DNA of 64,000 bases from Wyeomyia smithii (Eukaryota > Arthropoda > Insecta > Diptera > Culicidae): the NCBI RefSeq assembly GCF_029784165.1, contig NC_073695.1, positions 56,343,290 through 56,407,289 on the forward strand, read 5' to 3'. Numbering within the stretch: position 1 is the stretch's first letter; the number at the start of each line of letters is the position of its first letter. The notes beneath the pieces are model-generated. The model saw nothing but the letters and a program-made list of their open reading frames with translations. It made no database searches and was not told where the DNA came from. Positions 47,487 to 59,200 of the stretch are shown here, piece after piece. The position numbers were made by a program, and so were the translations under genes.

Positions 47487-47745
47487 ATATTTGCTATCCC
47501 TAAGAACATCCACATGCCAAATTCGGTTCCATTTGCTTGGTTAGTTTTCGAGATGTACATGAATTTGTGTTTCTTTTGTATGGGACCCCTCTTTTCCAGA
47601 AGAGGGAGGGGTCTAGAACTATCTTAGTCACCTTTCTCGGCCCCTAAAACCCCTATATACAAAACTTCACGCCGATCGGTTCAGTAGTTTCCAAGCCTAT
47701 ATGGATCAGACAGACAGACAGATAGAGCTGCATTTTTATATGTTT
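47487..47745 (+). repeat. Tandem array continued, ending in GACAGACAGACAG tail
   Basis: The last unit (GTTTTCGAGATGTACATGAA) is followed by CTTCACGCCGATCGGTTCAG and CAGACAGACAGATAGAG at about 47707-47725. I know this type of tail as a common dispersed repeat terminus in arthropods. Confidence 0.6.
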
Positions 47746-48157
47746 AGACAAGGAAGGATCAATGGGGGAGAGTTGATTTTTTAGCCCTTAAATGCCCGAC
47801 GGAATACCCGGGTACCCACAAATTGTAACTCTGACAATTTTCATCCGATTTCGATACTTTTAGCACCAAAAGGTTCACTAACTTCTCTACTTCGAAATGA
47901 GACTCAGCGGTGCCTCGAAGGAATTTTCTCAGTACCGGAAATCCGGTTTTTGGGGAATTAGTTCCGAAACTTTGGAATTTTATGAACATTTGAACAAAAT
48001 ATTGGTTCAAAGTTCATAAAATTACTTCCACAGGCCATATTTATGGTTCTTAGTCTTGAAGTGATAAGCCCTTAGCATGGTTCTTCCGAAAAACACTCCA
48101 CCGGGGCTTCTAGTGGCCATAGAAACAATTAAAATTCACATACCATCTAATATGGGT

Positions 48158-49850
48158 ATTTTGTTTATTTGTTTATTGTTTCTCGTCTTCGAATAAAAAT
48201 CGTACAGACTAATCATAGCTTATTCTAATTTCTAATTCTATTTTTAAAAGCCGTTTTCGTCATACCCAGTTCATGGAGGTCACTGACATCGTTATATGCT
48301 TTCAGACATGCATTATATGCACTATCACGTCCGTAACTAGTTCTTCGGAAAGGTAAATTAATCGTGGGATAACTTCGGAGGGCTCGCGGGGGTACATTAA
48401 AATTGATGTGTCTTAACAGTTCTGGACAGTCAATAACATTTTCTATTATGTCGAAAATAAACGTTCTCTGCAGCTTGATTCGACGGGCTGCGAGAGTTTC
48501 TAAATTAAGAAGCATGCAACGCGCGGTGTAGTCAGGTAAATTCACCGGATCATTCCACGGTAGTTGGCGTAAAGCATACCGAATGAACTGCTTTTGTATC
48601 CGCTCTAATTTCACGGCGTGCGCTAGTTGGTATGGTGCCCAGACTTGAACTGCATACTCAAGAATGCTCCGAACCAATGCACAGAAGAGGGTTTTTAGAG
48701 TGTATACATCAGTGAAATGGCGCGACTGCCTTCGAATGAGTCCGAGCACTGCAAACGCTTTGGCTGCAATGATTGAGACATGATCATGAAATCGGAGTTT
48801 AGAGTCTATTGTGACTCCTAGATCGCGAACAGAAGTGACCCGCTCCAGGACGTTACCATCGATGTAATATGTATGGTTTACAGAGTCAGAGCGTCTTGTG
48901 AATGAGACAATTTTGCACTTCGCTGCGTTCATTTTCATGCCATTTTGTGAACACCATAGCGAAAGTTCGTTGATGTCGTCTTGCAAAGCCAGACAGTCCA
49001 GAGGTGCCGATACTACTCTATAGAATTTGAGGTCATCAGCAAACATCTGCTTCTGGGACTTCAGTCTAGTGCATATGTCGTTTACAAACAAGACAAATAT
49101 AAGCGGACCCAGTACGCTTCCCTGTGGGACACCAGACGTGAGGACGAACTCTTTGGAACACACGGAGTTCACGCAGACTGAGGCTTTACGGGTAGTGAGG
49201 TATGAGTGTAGCCATTCGGTGATGTGCTCTGGAAACCCCATACGTTTAAGTTTTTCGATGGCATAATCGTGTGGTACAATATCAAAAGCCTTAGAGAAAT
49301 CGACATAGACAGCATCGACTTGTTTTCTGTTCTCAATTTCAGGAAATAGTGCGTTTGTATAACACATCAGGTTGGAGGTTGTGGACCTTTGTTGCACAAA
49401 CCCGTGTTGGTATTCTGATATAAGCGGTCGTGCTACTCTATATAGCACGACATGAACTAGCGACTCGAATATCTTCGCAAGTGAGCATAGTATTGATATG
49501 CCACGATAATTGTTGACGTGGTGAATATTGCCAGTTTTGAGAATCGGTACAATGCGTGCAGTTTTCCAGACCGTTGGGAAGACCTTCGAAGAGAGCGATA
49601 AGTTGAAGAGGCATGAAACAGGATGAGCCAGTGATGCTGCGCAATTTTTGAGAAGTAGAGGCGGAAGCCCGTCCGCCCCAGCGCCTTTTGTGGTGTCGAC
49701 ATTTTCCAGTGCTTTTCGAACCTCTCCAATCGAAAACCTTATTTCTGGTAGACTTATGTCATACGAATTTACACTCTGGAAGCATTCGGGACGTATCGCA
49801 GGGGACGATGTACTATAGACACTTTGGAAGAAGTCGGAAAATAATTTTCA
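48158..49850 (-). pseudogene. 5'-truncated LINE with long open reverse-transcriptase frame
   Basis: The minus frame is open from about 49846 to the stop at 48225, roughly 540 codons with no break. RT landmarks in order are FSDFFQSVYS, TTKGAGADGLP (fingers), NNYRGISILCSLAKIFE, VDAVYVDFSKAFD (palm A), SGVPQGSVLGPL (B), FADDLKFY (C, the catalytic Asp pair), KCKIVSFTRR and VRDLGVTID, then a C-terminal region (CALVRSILEYAVQVWAPY). The endonuclease half is missing, so it cannot move alone. The 3' side ends in AAACAATAAACAAATAAACA (complement about 48158-48182). It is inserted in CCGGAAGT-type repeats. An intact RT frame implies a fairly recent insertion. Confidence 0.88.
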
Positions 49851-50184
49851 GAACCGGAATGATATCTAGAGACCGTAAAACGACCCCCGACGCCATTTTG
49901 CATTCTAAAATGGCGAATTCCGATATCTGGGAAAGAACCAAAATTGACCAAATACCATCGAAGAGACCGATAATCAACTCCAGACGCCATTTTAAAATTT
50001 GAGATGGCAACTTCCGGTTTCCGGGAAATAAACCAAAAACCACCTCATATGAGTAGTTTCAGAATTGGGACGATGTCCGGATACCTGAGAAAGATCACAG
50101 AGGTAATTTTTAATTCCAAAATGGCGACTACCGGTTTCTGGAAGAGAACCATAATCGGCCAAATATTATCGAATATGAGTATTG

Positions 50185-51295
50185 ATTTCTTCGCTGCGTG
50201 TCGCAGTTATATATGCAAAGAACAACATAGATTTTTTCGAGGTCGTTCGGTGGAAACCAATCTCGTGAAATTCGTATCATTTTGTATTAACAATATTGGC
50301 TCTAAATCTCAAGTTGATACAGTGTATACTGACTTGAAAGCCGCGTTTGACACGGTCAATTATTCCATTCTCTTATCCAAGTTAGAGAAACTTGGCTGCA
50401 CTGTGTTATTTTCCATAATTATTAACGATGCGGCACTGCTGCTCAATTCCGGAGGAAAAATGTGTTTTGCTGACGACTTGAAAATATTCTCAGTCGCAGG
50501 TGCAATGAGGACTGCAAGGAGTTGCAAAACTTATTAAACTTGTTCAGTGACTGATGCTTTCGAAACAGCTTGTTTTTGAGTATTGAGAAATGCTATGTTA
50601 TTAGCTACCATCGTACAAGAAATGCTGTGTCCTACGATATCGTGATGGCTGGTATAAAACTAAAAAGAGTTGAACAAGTGAAAGATCTTGGTGTAATACT
50701 GGATGAAAAACTCTCGTTCAAACCCCAATTCACTGCTACTATTGACAAAGCAAATCGTCAGCTCGGTTTTATTTTTAAAATCGCTCGTGAATTTGCGGAC
50801 CCGCTCTGCTTTAAAGCGCTGTACTGTGCCCTTGTTCGTTCAACGTTGGAATTCGCCAGTATTGTTTGGTGGACATATCAAGCAGTTTGGATAAACAGAC
50901 TAGAAAGTGTCCAACGTAAATTTGTTCGGTATGCTTTGCGGAATCTTGCTTGGAATGATCAACTGAATTTGCCTCCTCACGAAGACCGCTGCCGCCTGTT
51001 GGGCATAAAAACTCTGGATCAACGCCATCGAGTGTCACAAGCCGTATTTGTCTGCAAGTTGGTAACTGCTGAACTTGATGCTCCTGACCTTTTAGCAGAA
51101 ATCGGGTTCTATGCACCATCCAGAACGCTACGACCCAGAGTTATGCTAGAGGTGGGATTGCAATCAACACAGTACGCTGCAAACTCTCCAATCACATCTA
51201 AGATTCGCCAATTCAACGAATTCAGCGAATTGTTCGATTTTGATGAATCTTCATTCGTGTATCGCCGTAGATTACTTTCTAATAATTTGTTTTAA
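50185..51295 (+). pseudogene. LINE reverse-transcriptase copy with internal deletion
   Basis: The frame at 50185-50537 reads QVDTVYTDLKAAFDTVNYSI (palm A), then jumps to LFSIIINDAALLL and CFADDLKIFS (palm C). The GVPQGS block and about 60-70 residues around it are missing. A frameshift near 50537-50570 leads to the C-terminal half (KDLGVILDEKLSFKPQF, CALVRSTLEFASIVWW), open to 51295. It is the same broad family as the 48158-49850 copy but clearly diverged. A CCGCGTAAA MITE follows at once, and the LINE 3' UTR resumes beyond it. Confidence 0.8.
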
Positions 51296-51296
51296 T

Positions 51297-51456
51297 CATT
51301 CAGCTTTTTACGCGAGGGATACGTGCCGCGTAAAAAAAACCGCATAAATTCCGGAATCCGTGTAAAAAACCGCGTAAATTCCGGAATCCGCGTAAAAAAG
51401 AACCGCGTAAATTCCGGAATCCGCGTAAAAAAACCGCGTAAAAAGCGACCTTAGTG
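51297..51456. mobile_element. CCGCGTAAA-family MITE at the LINE 3' end
   Basis: The right end reversed CACTAAGGTCGCTTTTTACG, before TA (51457-51458), matches the 14243-14512 family. The left end (CAGCTTTTTACGCGAGGG) is worn. It separates the LINE stop codon from the LINE's 3' UTR. Confidence 0.65.
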
Positions 51457-51458
51457 TA

Positions 51459-51617
51459 TTGTTATTTTTTAGTTTTTATTATGTGTTGTATACTATAAGA
51501 TGGTGAGAGTTTTTGTGCACATTCGAGGAAGGTCCTTGCGACCACCTCAAGTGAGCTTTTCCTCACTCAGCATTGATGGAGACCGGTCTGATGATAAACA
51601 AATGAATAAATAAATAG
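51459..51617 (+). other. LINE 3' UTR and AAATGAATAAATAAATAG tail
   Basis: ACCGGTCTGATGATAAACAA followed by an ATGAATAAATAAATAG tail, a typical 3' terminus for this LINE group. It belongs to the 50185-51295 copy. Confidence 0.55.
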
Positions 51618-51954
51618 AAATAGAAATTTCCGAAATGGGGATGATGCCCAGAGACCGGAAATCAACTCTAGACGCCATTTGGAAATTTGCGATGGTGACT
51701 TCCGGTTTTTGGGAAAAGAAATATCACTTTATATGAGTACTTTCAGAGTTGAAATGGTGTCTAGATACCCGAAAACGACCCTAGCGACCATTTTGAACAT
51801 CAAAATGGCGACTCCCGGTTTCTAGGAGCGATGAAAAATGGTCGAACACCACTCAAGATAGGTATTTCCGGAATCGGGATGTTATCCGTGACCTCCAAAC
51901 GACACAAGATGAACCGGAAGTCTCCACCTTTAATTTAAAAATGGCGTGTAAAGA

Positions 51955-52885
51955 TTATACGAGACCGGATTCGCCGGAATCCCGCCCAATCTGCACGGAA
52001 GCTGGCCAGGAACCTTAAAACGAATCGAGAATCAATCCGCCTGCTTCTGCGCAAGGATTTAAGACTTACACCGTACAAAAAACAGGTGGTTCATGGGGTT
52101 ACCAAAGCTACAAAGAACAAGAGGTACCAGCGGTCGCGGGAGTTGCTCGGTTGGCGCGCAGATGACGAGATTATTTTTTCGGACTAGAAGCTGTTCGTTT
52201 TGGAGCAAACAGTCAATCGCCAAAATGATCGAGTTTGGAGTGTGAGCCTCCAGCAAGCTCCTGCGGACAAGCTGAACGTTTCCCGGTTCCAAAATAAGAC
52301 GTCAGTGATGGTTTGGGGAGCCATTTGCAAGAGAGGTTAACTGCCTCTTATTTTTATCGATAAAGGGGTCAAAATCAACGCAGCGTACTACCTGGACACG
52401 GTTTAGAATAAAAATGTTCTGCCTCAAGCTGGACTATTGTTTGAGGACGATTACTACTACTTCCAGCAAGATGACGCCCCATCCCACACCGCAAAAGTTG
52501 TTCAGGTGTGGTGTGAGGAAAACTTGACCGATTTCATTTCGAAGAATGAATGGCCTCCGTCGTCTCCGGATCTGAATACACTGGATTATTTCGTATGGGG
52601 ATACATGATGGCGAAGCTGAACGACTATAAAATAACAAATTTGGAGCAATTCAAGCGAGTTATCACGAAAATCTGGGACGAGATGCCGATGGAGCACGTG
52701 AGCACCGCTTGCGACGACTTTCTGAAGCTGGTTCGATCAGAGAAAGGTGTAATTCCGAGATATCGTCTGTGAAGTATCTTTATGAGTTACTGAATAAAGC
52801 TATGAAAGCCAGATTCAGATTTTCTTCTTATTCTTTGAAATATTGAGATTTTCCTGTGTGACCGGACTTTTTTGTCACCCTGTAG
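51955..52885 (+). pseudogene. Dead Tc1/mariner element, DD37D type
   Basis: Reading frames from about 51955 to 52772 show mariner-type transposase. FQQDDAPSHTAKVVQVWC carries the second Asp and SSPDLNTLDYFVWGYM the third; 37 residues lie between them, giving a DD37D signature. Upstream VMVWGAICKR precedes the first in-frame stop here. Stops at about 52183, 52336 and 52405 destroy it. The right end is AGTCCGGTCACACAGG reversed, terminating GTGACAAAA-type with CACCCTGTA at about 52875-52885. The left terminal repeat is lost. Confidence 0.8.
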
Positions 52886-52889
52886 TCAT

Positions 52890-53230
52890 TTTTGGTTCAT
52901 TTCTTAAAACCCAAAGTTGACATTTTTTAATTCAAAATGACCTCTGGGGTCGTTTTCAGGTCTCTGGATATCATTTTAGTTCCGAAACTACTCATATGAG
53001 GAGGAATCTGGTCAATTTTAGCTGTTTTCCAAAAACCGGAAGTCGCCATCTTGAATTTCAAAATGGCGTCTAGAGTTGATTTTGGGTCTCTGGGCCTAAT
53101 CCCAATTCCGGAAACTCATTTTTAGAAACCGGAAGTCGTCATTCTGATGTTCAAAATGGCCAACAAGGTCGTTTGCAGGTCTCTGGACATCATCCCGTCA
53201 TCTAGTCAGGTCCAAGAAAAAAAACTTCAT
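52890..53230 (+). repeat. CCGGAAGTCGCCATCTT repeat units
   Basis: Two to three units related to the 45120-46530 array (AAAACCGGAAGTCGCCATCT at about 53033; AAACCGGAAGTCGTCATTCT at about 53128). Confidence 0.6.
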
Positions 53231-53299
53231 CTAAATGCAATGATGATTTATTGTGTTATTTATAACTTTTGCATGTCACACTAGCAAGTCTTCAAACGT

Positions 53300-54073
53300 T
53301 CACAGTCCGGTATGCTTTTTAATCCAGCTAACGAACGACGTAACGCGAGCAAACGCACCCGGGAAGCCGCGTTCACATCCAGTTGCATGTCCAAAACTGA
53401 CAACTCCAACCAGAACACGTTCGTTTTCCAGTACTAACGGTCCACCAGAATCTCCGTTGCAAGGTGACTGCTTGTCGTCTCCCTGGGCGCACAGCGTGGT
53501 CTTCTTCACTACCAACGGGTTGTAGGTCTTCGTACACTGGCTGTTGCTAATCACCTTCAGAGGAGCATACTGCAATTTTTCGGCTACTTCTCCACCATTC
53601 TTCTGCAGTCCCCAGCCACTGACAACTACCTTTTGATCCGTATAACTGTCGGTACCCGTGGGTAATTTCACCGGTTGAACTCGATCGTTCAATTCCACTG
53701 GCTTGGGAAGTTTCACAACGGCGACATCATTGGTGGCGAACAGTGGATTGAACTTCTCATGTCGAACGTATTCCGTAGCAGTCACTACGACACGACCGTC
53801 ATTTTCGGTATCATTCAGGTCTACGGCACCTAGCGTAACCTCGAATGATGTGGCACCCTGTGTGCAGTGACCTGCCGTTAAAACCCACTGGTCACTAAGC
53901 AAGCTTCCTCCGCATAAGGCCCGCCCCTGCGGAAGTTGAACCTTCAGGAGTACTTGGTACGGAAACTGGCCTACAGCAGCAGGTTGTCCATTAACAACAC
54001 GAGCGTCCTTCTCGGTGGGAAAAGCGGAAACCGCAACCGCGAATAAAAGCGCAACTAGACTGAATCGAATCAT
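53300..54073 (-). CDS. Chymotrypsin-like S1 serine protease 2
   Basis: A single exon of 257 residues. The signal peptide is residues 1-17 (LVALLFAVAVSA). Activation is expected at R25|V26 (VVNG). The triad is H69, D116 and S209, with S203 at the specificity position 189, hence chymotrypsin/brachyurin-like rather than trypsin. A TATAAAAG lies at complement 54119-54112, about 40 bp before the ATG, giving a very short 5' UTR, as in mosquito digestive proteases. An AATAAA lies at complement about 53250-53245. It is divergent from the 54950 gene, and together with 42911 forms a paralogue group (sharing LPTG-DSY and FGHA-GCE). Confidence 0.95.
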   Translation of the reverse strand: MIRFSLVALLFAVAVSAFPTEKDARVVNGQPAAVGQFPYQVLLKVQLPQGRALCGGSLLSDQWVLTAGHCTQGATSFEVTLGAVDLNDTENDGRVVVTATEYVRHEKFNPLFATNDVAVVKLPKPVELNDRVQPVKLPTGTDSYTDQKVVVSGWGLQKNGGEVAEKLQYAPLKVISNSQCTKTYNPLVVKKTTLCAQGDDKQSPCNGDSGGPLVLENERVLVGVVSFGHATGCERGFPGAFARVTSFVSWIKKHTGL

Positions 54074-54949
54074 TGTATGGAGATGACTATGCTTTGGTGA
54101 AATCCATCTATTACTTTTATACTACTTCGAATACAGTTGAAGTGTAGCTTCCGTGAAAAGGGTTGAACAAATAATTTATCAATCTTATCGATTAGACTGA
54201 TAAGTGTGCAAGAAGATCTGTATAATATGCCGTCTTAATCTTATTTGTTGCTTTAACAAAGAAAACACTCAATACTCGAGACAAGAAATCCCCTACTTCA
54301 AACAAGAAGAGCCGCTAATCGGCACAGTGACACGCGAATTGACAGTGTTTTGTCGTCAATGAACTTTAAGACGCGTTATGTTACTAGAACGGAAACGTCC
54401 CAGTCTGTGATATTATAATAAAGGGTTGAGGATCAACCATACAAAAAATGAATTACCAAATCAACGAGAGATAGGTTATTTGTGGCATTTGAAGGCTCTT
54501 ATGTAATACAGTTGTTTTATGTGCTTTTCTGAAGCTTGCCATCTTTTATTATTGCTTTTTTTATACAACTTCTACAAATATTAAAACAAAAAAAAACGAC
54601 TCATTTATTGTGTAGAAGCAAATTAGAACCAACCTATAATTAGGGTAGAAATATGTACTAACTACGAGAAGTGTCTGTCGAACGCGAAAAACTACAGTAA
54701 TCGATAGTAGTAGCAGAACAATAATGTTGCAATGGAAGGTTTATCATTTAAATTTCATTCATGTCTGCGCTTTTTGAATATATATCACTGGAGCAACACT
54801 TAATGGATCCGTCAAACAAACAACCCAGCGTGAGTTGCGATAATCAGAACGCAGAGGGGAGCGCTGAGCTTGAATAAAATGTTGAAAATTCGGCGTACCT
54901 TCGACAGTCTAATATTCAATTTGTACCCCGTAAAGTCGGTTGAAAAAAG
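54074..54949. promoter_or_regulatory. Divergent promoter region of proteases 2 and 3
   Basis: 876 bp between two head-to-head genes. The minus-strand TATA is TATAAAAG at 54119-54112. On the plus strand, ATATATATC at about 54778-54786 is a weaker TATA candidate for the 54950 gene, though it is about 165 bp from the ATG. Shared regulation is inferred from arrangement only. Confidence 0.5.
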
Positions 54950-55729
54950 ATGCAGAAAACGGTGTACTTTTTCTTGTTGGCGTCATTTCTGATGACGATT
55001 ACATCCGCAGACGATGAAACACGCGTCGTTAACGGTAAAGATGCTGAACTTGGCCAGTTTCCATACCAAGCCTTGGTGCTCATTCGTCTGGCCAATGGGA
55101 AAGGGGCGCTATGTGGAGGAAGTTTACTGAGCGCTGAGTGGGTACTTACAGCCGGACACTGTGTACAGGGTGCGGAATCATTCGAAGTTACCCTGGGAGC
55201 GGTTGAACTGAAGAACAACACTAACGATAGCGGTCGTTTGACGCTGTCATCAACCGAGTTCATTCGCCACGAAGACTATCAGGCTGGATCGGCTACCAAC
55301 GATGTAGCGGTTATTAAGCTACCTTCAAAAGTAACTTTTACGGATCGAATCCAACCGGTGAAATTGCCAACAGGAAAAGACAGTTATGCTCAACAGCACG
55401 TTCTAGTAAGTGGGTTTGGCCAACAGAAGGACAACGGTGGAGTAGCACAGAAGCTTCAGTACGCTCCGTTGACTGTGATCAGCAACACTGAATGCATGCT
55501 GGTGTATGGACCGGCGGCGATCAAAACAAGCAACGTCTGTGCTCGGGGAGTGAATCGAGAATCGGCATGCCACGGGGATTCCGGCGGTCCACTCGTGCTG
55601 GAGCAAGATCGCACCCTGGTAGGAGTTGTGAGTTTCGGTACTCTATGGGGTTGTGAAAGGGGACTACCGGTGGTGTATGCACGTGTCACGGAATTTAGGG
55701 ATTGGATAAAGGAAAAGACAAACGTTTAA
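54950..55729 (+). CDS. Chymotrypsin-like S1 serine protease 3
   Basis: A single exon of 259 residues. The signal peptide is about residues 1-20. Activation is expected at R25|V26 (VVNG). The triad is H70, D118 and S211, with S205 at position 189. The conserved Asn before GDSGG in its paralogues is His here (CHGDSGGP), and the usual W in SGWG is Phe (SGFG); neither is catalytic. Both protease 1 and protease 3 have NGKDAELGQFPYQA, so those two may be the closer pair. It is probably a secreted digestive enzyme. Confidence 0.94.
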   Translation: MQKTVYFFLLASFLMTITSADDETRVVNGKDAELGQFPYQALVLIRLANGKGALCGGSLLSAEWVLTAGHCVQGAESFEVTLGAVELKNNTNDSGRLTLSSTEFIRHEDYQAGSATNDVAVIKLPSKVTFTDRIQPVKLPTGKDSYAQQHVLVSGFGQQKDNGGVAQKLQYAPLTVISNTECMLVYGPAAIKTSNVCARGVNRESACHGDSGGPLVLEQDRTLVGVVSFGTLWGCERGLPVVYARVTEFRDWIKEKTNV

Positions 55730-56088
55730 TTCAATTTAAACACGATTGAGTCACATATTTGAAGATTTCTCTCTGAGCTGATCGATATTGTATGAGTTGT
55801 GTCTATTTGAAAAATGGATGATACTAAATGTTTCTAATCATGGGTTGGATACACTAAGGCCCAAGTCAACTGTAGCTTTTCATTAATATCAATATCACAA
55901 GTCCTCATAGACAAGATTTTCAATTGTATCTGAACAGTTTATACAATTCCTGTCAAATTTATGTAACTTTATAAAATATTTTAGTTGCGATTCGCGCGAA
56001 CTTTTGGGTTCGATGCACTTTTGCGCAAACTCTTGATGAAACTTTTGTTATTTGCTGCCGACTTTAGCCCGAATTGCCCTTGAAATGT
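55730..56088 (+). other. Protease 3 downstream spacer
   Basis: Nothing is recognised. It ends at the target duplication of the Transib element. Confidence 0.4.
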
Positions 56089-56528
56089 CATTGCACAGTG
56101 GTACGAGAGCTCAAAAACGTGAACTTAATTTATTTGCTCTCCAAATAATGGTTTCATTGACATACTATCTTCCGAAGATATTGAGTACAGTAAGTTTCCG
56201 TTTTTGGCAACAAAATTTTAAATTTAAGTTGCCAAAACCGGAACCGTGCCAAAAACGGAAACCTTTTTTGCCATTAATATATTCAATTTGAGTCTTCAAA
56301 ATTATTATGAAAGTTTATTTATTTATGTGATTCAATAGGTTTTTAACAAAATCCGTCGTATATAGCGTACAGTAATAACAAATTCCAAATCACATCACTT
56401 GTACAACAACGTCTGTGCGGTCAAACTCTCTGTTCCATTTAAAAGCGAGTGGGGAGAAACGACGGCTGGTTTTAGATTGCCAGACCTGTTATCTACGACA
56501 GTGCGTTGTTTACAGTTGAAGTCAAATA

Positions 56529-56674
56529 CGCTCAAGTCGCTTTCAACGCGGGGGATACCGTGTAAATTCCGGAACCCGCGTAAAAACACCGCGTAAATAA
56601 AAGGAATCCGCGTAGAAAAAAACGCGCATATTCGGGAAGCCACGTAAAAAACCGCGTAAAAAGCGACCTTAGTG
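56529..56674. mobile_element. CCGCGTAAA-family MITE inside Y copy 1 (146 bp)
   Basis: Flanked by TA (56527-56528, 56675-56676). The ends are CGCTCAAGTCGCTTTCAACG and, reversed, CACTAAGGTCGCTTTTTACG. The counterpart in Y copy 2 is 194 bp, so this copy lost about 48 bp. Confidence 0.7.
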
Positions 56675-56851
56675 TACACGGTAAATTTCAATTACCCATT
56701 AATGAGAGAAATTTCGCCCATTTTTTGAAAGAGTTGCACGACTTTTTATTGAGTGAATATTTTACCCATTTGATGAGTAACAGCTACCAATAAGTCTTTT
56801 GATGAATTTTTAATTAAATTTCAAAATTTTAATTTAGCTCTTTGTGATATA

Positions 56852-58253
56852 CAGGGACAGTCAAAATAAGAGGAAAAGCAAAATTTTGATGAAATTTGAA
56901 ATGCTGTAGCTTTGCCAAATATTATTCGATTTTAATAATTCGAACACCATTGAACTGGAAAACTTTTGAAGTTTCATTTACAAATATGGCCTAGGTCACC
57001 CGATGTAGGAAATATTTCTGAGTTCCGGTTGGCATGTCAAACCTGTTAATTTTTGAAATAATTTGGTAATAGATTACCTGATGAAAATAGTTATTTACAT
57101 CATTGGCATAGATGACAAAACCATTTCTGAAGCAAATGGTTCATCAAGATCCGAAATTGGCCAAGAACTCATTGGGAAATGGTTATTTTTCATCCGGAAG
57201 TCCTCAGAGGAACCTGTAGTAGGAGTCATATTCATTTTTGCATCAGCGTGTGACACCTCTATTTGCAGGAATTTTCATCAGGAATCATCCAAAAGATATA
57301 TTTTTCCATACAGACTGCGTTGGCCACTACCGGAACGATCCGTATGCCCCGTTTGTAGTGGAACATTGACATTTTCGCATCAAATAGAGCGTGCGACACC
57401 TCTATCTTCAGGGTTTTTCATTAGGAATCTTCCAAACGACATTTTTCTGAATATAGGCTGCATTGGCCACTTTCGGAACAACCTAGATGAAACCGCAGTG
57501 GAAGAATTTACATTTTTGCATCAAATTCATTATATTCAAAAACGCAAATGCCCCTACTCCCAGTTCTTTCAAAGTATCCGAATCGTTATTCCTGATAAAA
57601 AATCATGAAGACAGGATTAGAATTAGAGTTCCGGTAGTGGCCAATGCAGTTTGTATTCATAAATATGTCTTTTGAGTGATTCCTGACGATAAATGCTAAA
57701 GATAGAGGTGTCGCATGCTATGTTTTGATGTAGAAATGTAATTTCTCCCACTAGAGTTCCTCTGGGGCATTTAGGTTGTTCCGGAAGTTGCCAATAAAGC
57801 CTATATTCAAAACTATGTCCTTTGAAAGATTCCTGATGAAAAATCCTTGAGATAGAGGTGTCACACGCTATATTTGATGCAAAAATGTAAATGTTTCCTA
57901 CTACAGGTTCCTCTGAGGACTTCCGGATGAAAAATAGCCATTTCTTGACTGATTCCGGATCTTGATGAACTATTCGCTTCAGAAATGGTTTTGTCATCTA
58001 TGCCAATGATGCAAATAACTATTTTTATCAGGTAACCCATTACCAAATTCATCCAAAAATTAGCAGGTTTGACATGCCTACCGGAACTAAAGAATATTTA
58101 ATACATCCAGTGACCTAGGTCACATAATGAAACTTTAGAAGTTTTCCAGTTCAATGGTGTTCGAATTATTGAAATCGAATAATGTGTGGCAAAGCTACAG
58201 CATTTCAAATTTCATCAAAATCTTACCCATCCTACTTATTTTTAAATCCCCTG
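56852..58253. mobile_element. Foldback element F inside Y copy 1 (1.4 kb)
   Basis: TA-flanked; the ends are CAGGGACAGTCAAAATAAG and, reversed, CAGGGGATTTAAAAATAAG. The two halves are long inverted copies. Within them a ~130-bp unit containing GATAGAGGTGTCGCACGCT, GATGCAAAAATGTAAAT and GGCCAATGCAG is repeated. Long open frames (57063-57608 plus; 57623-57997 minus) are translations of these repeats, not genes. Confidence 0.7.
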
Positions 58254-58710
58254 TATCATTCTAGGGAAACTGCATTTAATCACGCTGAACAAATCCGTAA
58301 ATAAACGTGCAACCAACTTAATCGACCATTTATTATTTGGCTGAAACTTTGCCTAGACGTTTTTATAGGCGAAGGATGCCTTTTTGTGCCTATTTGTTTA
58401 ATTTTTTGGAACACAACTAATTTTTGAGAAGCTATTGGAAAATGCCGTTTTGGATAGATATTAGTGATTACAAATATTTTAAAGGTTACAAAAAAAAATT
58501 TTTTTTTTGAGTATTTTTAATTCGGGAAGACAAAATTATTATGCCGAAGACGTCATACAGATCAAACAAACCGTTTTGGCCCTAAAAATATTTGTAACTA
58601 TGTACTATAAAATGTTGCCAAAAACGGAACCCTTTTGTTGCCAAAATCGGAGTGTGCCAAAAACGGAGCATGCCAAAAACGGAACATGCCAAAAACGGAA
58701 ACCTACTGTA

Positions 58711-59200
58711 CTAAAGGAGACAAACGATCAAAGTGATTTCGTAGAGTGATTATAATAATATTTCATTCTATGCAGGTTTCGTCTGCTAGTTTTTGCTATT
58801 TAGTGTTCTTGGTGTGTACAAAAAATGATGCTTTTTTAACATTTTTTGGCAATAACTTGGTTTGTGTGGAAGCTATCTGTTTTGTGTCTTCTACAAAGTT
58901 GTGTGTTTTAATGATATACAAATATATGACGAACATTGTTACCTCCTAAATGTTACAGTTTTTTGTATATTCGAGAAAAACTAATTTTAAAAACAAGTCT
59001 AATAAGAGACGTTATATATCCAAAACAAGAAGAGTTAGAAGAAAAGTGTCTTCAACAAAGTTTTTTGTAATAACTTTATCTATAACTTTGCTCAAGACAC
59101 CATTTCTCTAAAACGTAAGGCTAAAAAGTTAGATTTCGCAGCGCCACTAGCGGTTGAGTTTCGAACTAAAACTTTTTGTCATAATTTGAGCCTTTTTATA
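58711..59200. repeat. Transib arm segment S, inverted relative to its partner
   Basis: Matches about 62456-62957 in direct orientation (GACAAACGATCAAAGTGATT ... GAGCCTTTTTATATA). As part of the left terminal arm it should be in inverse orientation, so it has flipped. Confidence 0.75.

Larger units (their letters stand above)
56188..58708. mobile_element. TA-flanked element Y, copy 1 (2.5 kb)
   Basis: The ends CAGTAAGTTTCCGTTTTTGG and, reversed, CAGTAGGTTTCCGTTTTTGG are flanked by TA (56186-56187, 58709-58710). Subterminal units of TGCCAAAAACGGA fill the right end. It carries two passengers, a CCGCGTAAA MITE and foldback F. No transposase. Likely pogo/Tigger-like by design. Confidence 0.8.

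Noticed and set aside
49004..50180. Start of a host gene at 50004 (177 codons)
   Set aside because: Its first ~60 codons are CCGGAAGT-type repeat units; only the part from about 50185 is LINE RT.
54916..55689. Minus frames opposite protease 3
   Set aside because: Antisense shadows of a confident single-exon gene.
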